Shown here piece after piece: positions 39,611-51,606 of a stretch of DNA of 64,000 nucleotides; within the stretch, counting starts at the first letter, position 1, and each line of letters begins with the position of its first letter. This DNA is from Micropterix aruncella (Eukaryota > Arthropoda > Insecta > Lepidoptera > Micropterigidae): the NCBI GenBank assembly GCA_944548615.1, contig OX155967.1:26014603-26078602 (forward strand), in the 5' to 3' direction. The notes beneath the pieces were generated by a model. That model searched no databases and was not told where the DNA came from. It saw only the letters and a list, made by a program, of their open reading frames with translations. A program made the translations under genes and the position numbers.

Positions 39611-42329
39611 GAACGTATTAGCTGAATCGTACAATAGCCTTAATCTATGAAATCACATAGTTTCAAATAAGGTAATTTAAAATCACGCGATAAAAAATAA
39701 AAATTATAATCGCATACTCCGTAGAGCGGTTATCAGAACATTAATTAATTTCGCCAGATCTTTGTAATGCTGCTGCATTACCCTATACTTAGAAAGTATA
39801 CCATTATAGTCTAATACTTATAAAATATTTAATCTAGTTAAGCAAATCCATTCATCGTATAAACTTGCCGTGCAATCGACGTCTAGTCTTTGTACGTCAC
39901 TAGTCAGCTCATCCGCAATCGGAGAGAATTATATCAGTATTACCATTGCGGGTAACATTTTTTTTTTTTTGGCGACCGGACCTCGAGGAAGACGGTCGAT
40001 TTCGGAGAGGGCACGCCTGCCTTGGCGGCGCGGCGCGCCCGATTCATTCGCTACCCTGCATCCAGCCGCTGCAGTTTCAAATTCTTTATTTAAATTCAGT
40101 ACGAGAAGTAGAATCATTTGAATCTTTAATTAAATTCAGTGCAAACACCTGGGCAGGCCATCGAGGAATCCCTCTACCCTACAGGCAAGTCACTCACTAC
40201 CATTAATCGCCTCTCTTCTCGCTTTATAACTTCTCGCTTTTTTTATAATTTTTCATTACATTTTAAAATCTATTTATAATTAAATTAATGTGAAGCAGAC
40301 GCCAGAACCCGCGTCGCTTCGAAAGGAACCCAGGATATTGTAATATCGCCGTTAGGCCAGGGTTAGGTTAAATTAACTATAACGTTCAACCGATAGAAAT
40401 AGATTCAATAGCATAGCCGGCTTGACCGCCGAATAAACGTGCATAGTTCCCTTTTTCCTAAATTGTCATAGAATGTGCTACCCACCATTAGGTCGAAAAG
40501 GTGAAAGTCGACCCGCAAAATCCTTTATCTAATACCGTATTCTCGAAGTGCAATCCCCTCGATATCAGGTCCCTCAAAACTATTCTCTTTCAAATCTCTA
40601 CCCCATGAAACGAAATTCGAAATCGCAAAATTATTCTTTTTTTGAATCTCTTTCCCATAGTACAGGTCCAGAATCTCAAAAAATATTATCTTGCAAATCA
40701 CTTCCCAATAATACAAAATTTCAATCATCTAAATTATTTTTCTTTATTTTATTAAAAATCTTTACCCAGTAAGAAATAGAACCAAGATCAGGTCCCAAAA
40801 AATAATATCCCTATTCAAACATTTATCTAAAAATATAAAAATCTAGATTCCTGACTTTTCCAAATTCCATTAAATTCTTGCACCATCGTAACCTAAAATC
40901 AAAGCGATCATTTTCCATAATCCTAAACATAAGAATAAATCATTTCCAATCATTATCAGTCGATGTCTCTCTAGAAAAATCTAAGGTTCAACCGAAGGAG
41001 ATACCCGCATTCCGATACCGACAGACTTCAACGCCTACCCGACTCCTAAAAAATCCGAAACCCTGAATTCAATCACGAAAATCACAGATGCTCGTTAAAG
41101 AAAATTCATAAAACCTTCGAAACTTAATTCGGCCTTGATATGCGCATTAATTAAAATTATATAGAAAAGATCAGAGAACTTATGTACAAGAACGCAACAT
41201 GTACCACAAATTTACATAAAATATATTCTTTTTATAATAAAAAACTCCATTGTAAGGCATTATGTTTCATTTGATAACAAAGGTTTAAAATTGGTAATTC
41301 TATAATTTTCTCAGAAGAATTCGTAATAATTCGAATTCGGGGACGAAGACGTGCAGGCCAGGGAGAGGAAAGGAAAAATTCACAGGGTTAAGAACCATTA
41401 GTTTATGTTCGAATAAACCGAACCACATTATTTAAATTCTACAAATTCTACTCTTAGAAATTTCTATAGATTTCTTTGTTTAATCAATCGTTTAAAGCAC
41501 GAATCAGTAAAGATAGAATCGCGACACTTCTAGCCATTTCTTTTAGTATTCATTTTTACGAGTCATTTAATTCTGAAATTAAATTCGATGAAATAAAGAA
41601 TAAATAGATCCAAAATCATCGCTCAATAATAAAGATAAATTTCAATTTAAATTATCATTCAGTAATCCGGACCGATTGTAAAAACATTAAATCGGCCGGG
41701 GAGCGGTTTCAAACCGGTTCCTTATCGATAGGCGGACCGCGGCCGGCCCGGCGAAAGCGCCGAGCGTCAGCGCCACCTGTAGGCGTAGGGCGAAGGAGGG
41801 GGCCATCGCCGGCGCGACGTGCCCGAAGATAGAGGGCGCTGCATCGTTTTACTACAATCTACTTCCCGCGAATTGAGAACGGATTTGAATTCACGAAACA
41901 CTCTCCGTAATTAAATAAATTTTATATTCTGCAAAACCCAACATAGGAAATTTCAGGATGCGTAATTAGTAATCCATAATTAAAATTCGAGTATATTTTT
42001 TTAATCTTTAGTAATTATATCCCATCCAACTTGATCGCCCGTCTGCCTCACAGACGATCCCGACTTCCGAGGACGCCGCTAATAAAACGGAATAAAAGCC
42101 ACCCCTGAGGATCACATATTCCGACTTGAGCTAGTGCGGCCCCGTCAGTGACGTTCCTCCTCCCGTAATCTAGACCAACCGCCAGGCGAAGGCGTGCGTC
42201 TAGCATTTTGTGCGTGAACCCCATCCCTATAATTATCACGGATTGGCGCCCTGGAACCTTGACGGTTTCCAAAAAATTTGATATTATCCGTGACATAATG
42301 GCATTATCCGATCTTCATACAATACTATA
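39611..42329. other. no gene; AT-rich with diverged short repeats
   Basis: 40560-40770 shows a loose repeat of about 60-70 bp (caaatctctaccccat-type units). 41695-41860 is a GC-rich island with an inverted aaaccggtt and gcgccacctg. No coding signal. Confidence 0.45.
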
Positions 42330-43030
42330 TAACCATTATAAACGGGGCACGTAGCATCTTTCTGCGTGATTAGAATCCGTAAACCGCATGCGACCGCGCA
42401 GCCATTAAAAGGTGTCGAGTAAGCCACTAACGCCCTCAGTGGCACGACGGAAAACTACCACGATAGGGATAGTTCCTCGTTCCGCCGCGAGAGCGCCCAG
42501 CCTGACGGTGCGAGTCGACAGCGGCCACCGCGAGCACGGCTACCAACAGAGAGCGAAAAGGCAGCGCTACCAATCGCAGGGTCTTATTTATTTATTCTTT
42601 TGTTTCGTTTTTATTATTGTTTCGCACGAGGATTTGCCCACGCCCGGAGCTGATGCTAGTCGAGGCATCCTCGAAACGTGACGTATTCCCCTCAGCGTAC
42701 CTTGATTAGGCGGTGGTCAGGTACTGGAAGGCTCTCCTATCTACGCACGAGGATTTGCCCACGCCCGGAGCTGATGCTAGTCGAGGCATCCTCGAAACGT
42801 ACCTTGATTAGGCGGTGGTCAGGTACTGCACAGCTGGTGACTCTCCGGATCCTTTCCCAGCAGGCCCAGGATGGCGCCCGCCTTTTAATAAGGAGAAACT
42901 TTACTAACAATTTTCATCATTTTTCCCGGGACCTCAAATCTTTTCACATTATATTTGCATATTATCTAGAAATCAAGTTCATCCAGGATTCGGGGCTCGT
43001 TACAGTTTTTGGCGTCCAACGCGAGGCTGC
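42330..43030 (+). other. LTR-like segment with PBS-like end
   Basis: TATA-like cattataaacggg (42334) with downstream leader, a tandem duplication (next entry), then ggctcgttacag and ttggcgtccaacgcgagg (43009-43026), which resembles the primer site of the Gypsy element at 26960. A related gttacagttttgatacccaa is at 43136. This may be a 5' LTR and primer site of a largely deleted element whose integrase remnant lies at 44.75 kb. Confidence 0.4.
42624..42828. repeat. 120-bp tandem duplication, 1.7 copies
   Basis: gcacgaggatttgcccacgc starts at 42624 and 42744. The copies match through cgaggcatcctcgaaacgt and ccttgattaggcggtggtca, with a short segment missing in the second. Confidence 0.9.
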
Positions 43031-44740
43031 AACTTTGTCACAACGTGGGGCATATTTTTTTTCAAAACCTTATAAAATCTAAAATTTCTTTTCAAAATAT
43101 ATATATTTTTTTATTTTAAATTTTCCCCGCGTTGGTTACAGTTTTGATACCCAATCGTGTGGTCTATACTTTCTAAAGACATAAACCCAATTTTTTTTCA
43201 AACTATATATTTTTTTTAAATATATTTTATTTTATCATTTCCACTCTTCTTCTTTTTCAAGGTGTCATTTATTTTTTTTACATACTATTTCCCACCCGGT
43301 TTTCTGACGGACAAGTCAGTCAGATACCCTCACATTTTTTTTTTTTTTTTAAACTATTTCTTTTTTCTCATAATACATATTACAAGACACATTGTGACCA
43401 TACAATAGGCTCACGAAATATTGACACCTCCCAAAACAATCCTTATCCGCTAATCTCTCGAACCCACACAATCAGTCTCACGGCTTAAAATAACAGCAAT
43501 AGCCCATAAAAACATCAAAAACACAAGTCAAATAACCAAAAATCAAAAAAGCAGCTCATTTTACGAACTGTCAAATCACCTAGCCATTTTAATGCTACAA
43601 ACCAGTATATTATCAACAAACACCGCAATTAATTAGCGGTAGTATTTTTGTAAATCTATAATTTTCATATGCCATATAAGAAAATATAAAAATATACTAC
43701 TCAAAGGAAAAATACCATAAAATACCATAACATTATTCAACATACCCCGCCACTTCCTATAGGCACAGCATAGTATTTCGCCAAAATACCAAAAAATACC
43801 AACATATGCATTGGTACCATAACAGCTACACGACTGGCAGACGAGCGACGACAAGGTAAACTGCATGTTTCGTTGATATTTTCCAGCTTGCAACTTGTAT
43901 TTTTTTCGTTCATTTTCTTCGAATTTAACGCCATTTGGTAGGACATATTCACAGAGCAACAGCGTAAACAAACGCGTATCGCGATTCAGTGCGGCAGCGT
44001 TACACATCGGACGTCACGAAATACCTAAGGAACACCACACACGGTCGCTAATCAGTTTCGATTGAACACACAACATAATAACAACTCAATTGTACACACA
44101 TCTTTCTCATACTTCGACACACACATAAAGGACTCCTCACACGAAGGTTTACTATTATTTTGGACATTATTATTAGTATTTTTCAAACATTCAAAACAGT
44201 TTTCAGACATAAAATTATTTTTTTAAATCTTAATACACATATATTTTTTTAAGAATATATATATTCAGATACACATATAAAGGCTTAGTCACACGAACAC
44301 GTAGTATAATTCGGTCAATTTTACTAGTCATTTCCAAACATCAACGCATAAACTTAGTCATAATACAGATTTCACTCAATACTTTGGTACACAAATAAAG
44401 GCTCACACACACAAGCACTTAATATTTTTCAATAACCATCAAAAAAAAAAATTTTTAATTTTTTATATTTTTTCACCTTTTATTTTTAAACTCCAATACA
44501 CTCTACAAAATACACCATACAAACCCTTCTTCTTCCTCTTCTCATACTTTCTCTATCTTGTACAATCACAACAATACAACAATTTCATAAATAAATCACA
44601 AGCTTACATACAATTTTAATACAATACAAAGCACTCTACACACACATACACAGTTTCCACGCAACTGGTGAACGTCATAGCCACACCGGTTCCAGACTAA
44701 GTGCAATCCATGCTGAACTTACGTTCCAGCCGATAAGGCA
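43031..44740. other. no gene; AT-rich
   Basis: Long T runs. Three loose copies of an acacacataaaggct...cacacgaa motif lie at about 44120, 44270 and 44390. No supported coding region. Confidence 0.45.
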
Positions 44741-44749
44741 AAATTGTTC

Positions 44750-45000
44750 GTAAACATTCCCGCAAAATTCGCAAATCCGCATCTCGATACAACTTGAGGC
44801 GAAAACAAATAGAGTTTAAACCAGGGCAAATTGTATGGGCTAAAAATCATACTTAATCGAGGAAAATTGATTTTTTCTCGAGCAAACTCGCTCCAAGGTA
44901 CGTAAAATGCACTATACTTACGAAAAAATCACCAAACGCGTTCGAACTAGCTGATGAGAACGGCTATCATGTTAAAAAAAGATCTCGCTCCAAACTAGTA
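44750..45000 (+). pseudogene. LTR-retrotransposon integrase C-terminal remnant
   Basis: One frame reads SASRYNLRRKQIEFKPGQIV, then W, a stop (44852-44854), SSKLAPRYVKC and SPNAFELADENGYHVK. This is the RYNLRRR...F-x-PGD-x-V-W...KLAPKY...Y-E-L-x-D-E-N-G order of Gypsy-type integrase C-terminal domains (family knowledge). Nothing else of pol is nearby. Confidence 0.65.
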
Positions 45001-45009
45001 GTTATAAAG

Positions 45010-48000
45010 AGAACGAGCAACACAAGTTGTAGGCAGGGAAATGTCAGAAAAAACACAAACTAGATACGTTGCTGTTAGAACTCAAAAACAAGAAAGTCGT
45101 GATAGAAGAGATTCAATAAGGTAAAAATTGGTATATTTTTATTAATAAAACAAATAAAACGAACCCGCCGTGAGACAGGCATCAATAAAAAAATAACTAA
45201 ATAAATTAGTCCAAAACAACATACCAAAAATAGCGTCAACGAACCCACAATACAAAGTAACCCAGGTCACATAATCTACAACACGTTTACATATTATTTA
45301 TAAAAAAAAATTATTTCATAATTTTTTTTTATAAAAAAAACCCATACCAGACGGCAGTAGCCGACTGGTAACTGCCAACTCATTTATTTATTATTTTTGT
45401 ATGTATTATCTATACGATCAGTTTTGTTTTAAATTACACAATTTTATATCCACTCTTTCATTAAAGCAAATATTTACAAAGACCTATCCCTTAGCAAAGC
45501 CCCTGTGAACTAACCTAAAATAGAGGTATTTCTCGACCTAAACCATACGCTACTTGCGTCATTTATTTTTTTATATTATAAAAGGGTTCGGTTGTCTAGC
45601 CCTGTCTATATTTTAGTCGAAAACACCTTTAGGCCTACAGAATTAAAATCGTAGTGTCCTAAGTCTTGGTACGTACCTATTTATATTGATTTTTTATATT
45701 TTTTTATTTTTACTATCACACGGAAGAGACTCGTAACAACTACGTAGCGAATAGGATGTATCGAGGAAACAAAACGTGTCGATAAGTACTTTTTTAGCTG
45801 GAGAAAAACCTCATTCAACCTTACATCTGTTAAGGAATGGATTATTTATCCGCAATATGACCTAATTAGGGTCAAAAAAGGCGTTCGCATCGACCTATAC
45901 ACAAAGGTTAACCCTTCAGGCCTCGGCCTCTCAGGCGATTGACAAGTTGATGTCCCAAAAACTTTTAGTAAAAATTAGTTAAAAAATTGAATTATGACAC
46001 TGTCTCTCCAAAACATTAATTACTGCCAAACCAATGTATCCATAATTAAAATAAAACATATTAACATATTAAAACATAATAAAATAAAACAAATTAAATT
46101 AAAATAAAATTAAAACGGGGTCGTCATGCTGAATCGTGTTGTGGCCGATATCGGCCGATCGGGGCTTGAGGGGTTAAAGCTCATTAGTTTGCCCATATAT
46201 TACTCTAACTACAAACAAATCGAAACTAGCCAACCTATGATTGTTTAATTATTATTACTCATAATAATCAAAAAATATATATTCTTATCACGTCAAGAAT
46301 TATAAAAAAGTATGAGACCAATAGTTTAGTATGAAAGGAGAGCGAAAGGAACGCGCTGAATGGAGATGAAAGAAAAGAGAATGAACTCGTGGCGAAAGGT
46401 AAACTTGAAGTCAAATACCTAAATTATTGTTCTCCCTCAGACATGCATCAATAACATTATGACATATCGTAGGAATAGCGAAATTTTGAACACTAAAGAC
46501 CTCACAAGTCTCACGTTAGGTGTCTCTGACCGATGAAGAAGTTGTGGCCGAAAACCATCGAATCACGGGACTGAGACATTATATAACAAAGTCCAACAAG
46601 AGAATAGACAATTGGAAGTCTTAAAAATCCAAGAACCAACTGCTTGATGTTAAAAACTTGTCAGTTGCCACGTACAATAAAACTAAGTATTGTAGGTTCC
46701 AAATCAAAAAATATACACCCCAAAAATCATAAAAATACAGTAATACAAAAATAATCATGTTCATACAATATTCTTTATTTATATATATTGTAATGAATTA
46801 AATTCATTACATTCAAACCTACCAAGTTTGAAAATCGCGATACGGCGATAACATAGTCACGAATATTTAAATTTAAAACAATACCAGTAGCGACATGTAA
46901 AAAAAAAGTGGAACGATTAGGTATAAGAAATATCCATAAAATATCAGATTAAAATCAAGAATTTATATTAGAAAATGACAGATGGCACTGATTCATTTAT
47001 AAAGTTAAAAAAAAAATCTCAATTTAATTTCAGAGATATAAATAAAATCGAAAGGATTTTTGAAAATAAGATCGGGTTTGAAATGTCATATTTGAATAGA
47101 GGAATATAAAAGAATGAATATTACGATAAAAAGTATAAAAGCAGCACTATACACGCGTAGAAAGCATGTCCATATATGGTCATGAATTTGCACCAGACAT
47201 TTGACGCCAAAAGCTCAGACGACAATGCGTAGGGAAGTTCAAATAGACAGAAGAATGAGAGAAAGCGCGGGAAAGGAGAACATAGTCGGCGTCACTAGGT
47301 GTTGTATGAAAAAGATTTTTTTAAAGTATGACATTAAAATAATTAAAAAATATAGAAAATGTTTTAAAAATAGGACGGTAATAGAAATGAAGTCCGTTAT
47401 GAAAAAAACCAAGAATTGAAGAAAAACATAAAAAACTACCACAATAAACAGTAATATAAAAAAAATAATATCGACTATGAAAAGCCAGGAGAGAAACACA
47501 TATTATAGAAAATAATAAAGTTAAAAATAACGAGTAGAACATAGTTTTTCAAAATAAAATTTTTAAAAATGAAAAACTCATATAATTAAAGCGTAAAAAA
47601 ATAGTAAATAAGAAGATTTGGAACGAGAATATCGAAATACATATAACTACACTAAAATATAATAGGATTTATGAAAATAAGAAAAATCAATGGAAAACTC
47701 ACACCAAAATATTAAAAAAATAATAACAAACGATTAATATCACATTATTGAACATCCTCGAGAAATGGGGGATGGCGCCAAGCAATAGAGAAGTAGAATT
47801 ATGAGAAAAAAATAATGATCGTGGAAGGGAAGTAAACACGATGTTATAAAAGGAACCGGCCCTGGAAAGGGGCCATCATTAATCATTCAACATTCAATCA
47901 TTCATCAGTCAATAATTCGATCATTAATAGCAGACGCATAGGTGTGTTTTAATTCGCCTGGAGGGCATGCGTCTCGCATGTTCTCCAAGGCTCACAAAGT

Positions 48001-49190
48001 AATAGTATAATCTGACAATATGCAGTATTAAAAGGTTCGAATAGTTTTGCGAAAGTAAGAATACCGGGTTTTTAAAGTACGAATACCGCGAAGCATAGAA
48101 GCATTATTGAAAAATTTGGAGGCAAAAGCCTAATACTACGAATTGAATTGAACGACGATATACTATAAAATACCGAGAAGGAAGACCAATCCATAATATA
48201 CCATGAAAGACAACATATCATAATATAACAAGAAGGAAGACATATTACATAAAACACAAGAAGGATGAAATAGTATTACAAAGAAGAGGACGCCAAATAA
48301 AATGCTGGACAGGAGAAATGAAGATCACCAATAGCATATCGTCGCGTTTTATTTCAATTCTGATGTATTGTATATGTAAGTAGTTTTAAAAAATTATGTA
48401 AAACGTTTTTTTCTGATTGAGCTAAGTAATCGATGAGATTACTGGCAAGAAAAACATAATAATATTAGATTTAGTTTGTTATTATCTATATAACAAAAGA
48501 TTTATTTTAAAAAGTTGAAACTGACTTTGGAATAAGATAGCTGTAAATATTTGCGTGCTAATCTTTTCCACGCTATAGAAATTTGAAAACTAGCAGAAAA
48601 TATCGCTTTGTAATATCTAAATAGAAATCGAACTTTTATTCGATTTAAGATATATGATTTTGCATAAGAAAACGTAGTTTTTACCGTGGATATATACTAC
48701 AAAGAACGAGTAACTTTTAGGACTGACGACGAAATGAGTCCGTCGTTCGTTCGTGTCGTGTTCGTCAGTGTTCATTTGTAAATATTTAATTTTAATTTAA
48801 TTGCGATATAAAAACGTGTTTAAAAATATAATAATAAGATAATTAGTTTTATAATAATTTAAAATATTCACATAAGTATATTGCGAGTATAAAAAGATAC
48901 AATTTGGTCATGTTTCAAAGGTTATTAAATAAAATATTGTTTCACTAAATAACAATTTTTTTTTGCTCATAGTAAAATACCAATACGAAATTCACCCTCT
49001 GAGAAAAATTAAAAAAAAGGGCAATTTTTTTTAATAAAAGAGTCTGTAATTGTAGAAATTTGTAAAATTTGAGAAACGCAATAGAATCAGAGTGAAATTT
49101 CAGTCTAAAGACACGAGAAAGCGATGTTGTTTTCAGTCCGAGAAATAAGAAAATGAGATAGTTTTAAACGCCAAGATTCGATCGGCGCTC
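45010..49190. other. no gene; AT-rich, one promoter-like site
   Basis: Largely A-rich sequence. ttataaaaggaaccggccct at about 47844, followed by gggccatcattaatcattc, could be an LTR promoter. A ggccgatatcggcc palindrome lies at about 46142. I find no coding region. Confidence 0.45.
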
Positions 49191-49196
49191 ATTATA

Positions 49197-49247
49197 TAAT
49201 AAATAAATACAAACGGAGCTGCCATGGAATTCACCGACCGGAGTCGG
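49197..49247. repeat. short repeat, inverted copy at 57202-57252
   Basis: aataaataaatacaaacgga through ccgaccggagtcgggc is the exact complement of the sequence directly after the 3' end of non-LTR copy 2. Confidence 0.9.
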
Positions 49248-49307
49248 GCTGTTGCGGCCGCTAATAAAACGGCGAGCCGCCAAAAAATCTAATTGATTTT
49301 AAAAGGC

Positions 49308-49684
49308 GGAAGCTGTCGAGGCCGACGTGCAGTTTCCGTCAACCTGAAATAGGGCATAGCATCCGCGTAAATTGTCCTATAAAATGTATGAGCTTAGGTG
49401 CGGCGGGACGGACCTCGCAGACGTCGCGTCCCGGCCGAAAACACCGCTCATCAAACCGCAAGAATTACATGGATTTATTCCAAGCATAGTGGCTGCAAAA
49501 GTAAGGGCGATACGCCAGAAATATAATAATTAATTTTAAAGACGAAAACTGGCGAATCCGACGTGCAGTTTTCGTCAACCTGAAATCGGGCATAGCATCC
49601 GCGTAATTTTTCCATACAAAATGTATGGGCTTACGTGCGACGGGACGGACCTCGCAGACGTCGCGCCGCGACCGAGGCCACCGT
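49308..49684. repeat. two diverged about 140-bp direct repeats
   Basis: ccgacgtgcagttt-c-gtcaacctgaaat-gggcatagcatccgcgtaa...ggacggacctcgcagacgtcgcg occurs at 49322-49430 and 49560-49667, about 85% alike, with a period near 237. Confidence 0.85.
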
Positions 49685-51404
49685 CAACCGATCCAAGAAA
49701 TCAATTTTATTCGAATATATCTCAGAAATGTTTATTCGAAGCATTAAAACAAGGGAAAAAGATAACGTAAATAAGAATAAGCAGTAAAAAACAACACGGA
49801 CAAGCCCCGCTCAAGATTCCCATATCGGGCGAAAATATATTGAAGTCGCCAAAGGAAAAATCGGCAGAAAATTCCCCAAATGCGAAAAAGAATAAGCCCG
49901 AAGAGGAATGCATCGTCAAAACACCGAAAAATAGAATCGCAGAAGCGAAAAGTCGGAAAAGACGGAGACGGAGAGATCGGCGAGCGCGAGGCCGAGCGCC
50001 GGCCAATCAGAGGCCGCCGGCAGAACGGGCCGCGCGCGCGCCGCCGGAGCCGGGGTATAAATATAGCCGCCGGGCGGGGAGCAAATCATTCGCTCTCCGG
50101 TCTTGGTGCCGGCAACAAGTGGCCACCCGGCTGCTTAGGGAGTCAAGGCGTCGCGCTGCTGGAAGGAAGTCGTCGAGGAAGAAATCGTCGTGGAAGAACA
50201 GTCAAGGAGACTGACCAGCCAACCACTCGGTGTAGTGAGTTGGACCTCGCCGCTTCGGGTCGCCGGATCTTCGGGACCTCGGTCTTGGCAACGGACCGCC
50301 AGACCGCGCCATCAGCGGGAGCGACGAGAAGGACGACGCAGCGACGCAGCGACGAAGCAGCCGGGAGCCGGAGGGGAATCGCCGCAGCAGGTATTCGTGT
50401 TCGGTATTTCGGGGCGAGGCCAGCGAAACGGGGACGTTTTTGCCGCCGCCGAATATCGACACGGACCGCCTGCGGCAAGCAGCCGAGCTACGCAGGACCG
50501 CGTACGCTCCATTGGGGACGCGGAATCGCCGCGTCAGCTGCAACGGGAAGTCGCGGCGACCAGAGGACGCCGCGCCGCACCGACCAGCGAGTCGGTTGCG
50601 ACAGACGCCGCATCGCGCCAACCGGCGAAGTTGGACGCGTCGGCGACAGCGTGCTGAGACACGCCGGGAAGTCGCGGCGACAGAGGACGCCGCGCCGCAC
50701 CGACCAGCGTGTCGGTTGCGCCAGATCCGCGCCGCGCCACACCGACCAGCGTGTCAGTTGTGGGCGCCGCGCCGCACCGACTAGCGTGTCGGTTGCGAGT
50801 GATCCACGCCGAGCCGCGCCGCGACGGCCTGGGAGCCGGTCGCGCCGGAACGAGCGACAGCCGCGCCGCGACGGCCTGGGAGCCGGTCGCGCCGGAACGA
50901 GCAACACGCAGCCACACGCCGCGCCGGGCCAAGTGGGCGCCGCGCCGCGCCGAGTACGTGCCTGCCGTCAACCGTCGCCAGCTTGAGCACGCCGCAGCAT
51001 CGCCGCGTCGCTTCAAGCCGCCGACACGCCACTCCAGTACGAGCGGCGAACACGCGGTCGGCTAAGGAAGCCACCGCCAGCAGCACGCCGCAGCACCATC
51101 GCCCGACCGCCTGTTGGACACGCGGATCGATCTACAAGCTGCAAGCTGCGACACCGACAGTGGTGATAAATAAACTTTAATAAGACATTTTTGTGAGTGA
51201 TAAGATTGTGGACATTTTTGAATGCCAACCTAGAAGTAAGCTAGGCTAAGAATTTGTATTTGATTTGGTTTATCGTCTAGCAAGTATAAATAACATTTTT
51301 GTATTTTTACACTTTAGGATTATTTCATGTTTTTACCTTTGTATAAAGTTAGCAAATAAGTTGTGAATATATCTCGTTGTTCCAACAGATAAAAGTGCGT
51401 TTTA
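49685..51404 (+). other. CpG-rich LTR-like block with TATA box
   Basis: 49980-51130 is 65-70% GC in a genome segment of about 35%. It starts with a TATA box (tataaata, 50056-50063) and an initiator-like region about 30 bp on. It holds short GC repeats (next entry), ends with a polyadenylation signal (gataaataaac, about 51166), and is followed by ttggtgctagaacaggg at 51405. That is the plan of a long LTR or leader. Large overlapping frames on both strands here come from the GC content and lack protein-like composition. Confidence 0.45.
50550..50960. repeat. GC-rich minisatellite
   Basis: gccgcgccgcaccgaccagcg with variants recurs at about 50568, 50690, 50735 and 50768. The 52-bp word cgcgacggcctgggagccgg... 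occurs twice in tandem (about 50818 and 50867). Confidence 0.85.
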
Positions 51405-51606
51405 TTGGTGCTAGAACAGGGAGAGTTAAACGGTGGTAAAAGTGCAAACTGAGGCTATCGAGGCTCGCCGCGGTGACCTGGCTGCCCGTAATAGGGCGAG
51501 CGGCGATCGAGTGGGGGGACCTCTTTTTACAGTCCTGGGTCCCCAACGACCACTGATCGGTTCCGTGCCAGTGGCATCGCAATATTGTGGCAGGTGGCCG
51601 CAATAC
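51405..51606 (+). other. primer-site-like sequence and start of an interrupted ORF
   Basis: ttggtgctagaacaggg (51405-51421) has the TGG start of a primer binding site. An ORF from 51433 (MVKVQTEAIEARRGDLAARN) is cut at 51607 by the 3' end of the non-LTR element. It may be the start of a gag gene; I do not recognise it. Confidence 0.35.

Noticed and set aside
43633..44007. 124-residue frame on the minus strand
   Set aside because: Hydrophobic, Cys/Tyr/Phe-rich product in AT-rich DNA with no recognisable domain or splice context, and a second frame overlaps it.
47239..47542. Frames on the minus strand rich in Phe/Ile/Leu
   Set aside because: They reflect A-rich plus-strand sequence. The apparent membrane segments are a composition effect.
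50143..50478. Minus-strand frame in the GC-rich block
   Set aside because: Shadow of the same repeat block; no start context or domain.
49880..50986. A 368-residue frame and several long frames on both strands
   Set aside because: The block is very GC-rich, so stops are rare in all frames. The products are Arg/Ala/Pro-biased, overlap each other on both strands and are made of nucleotide repeats.
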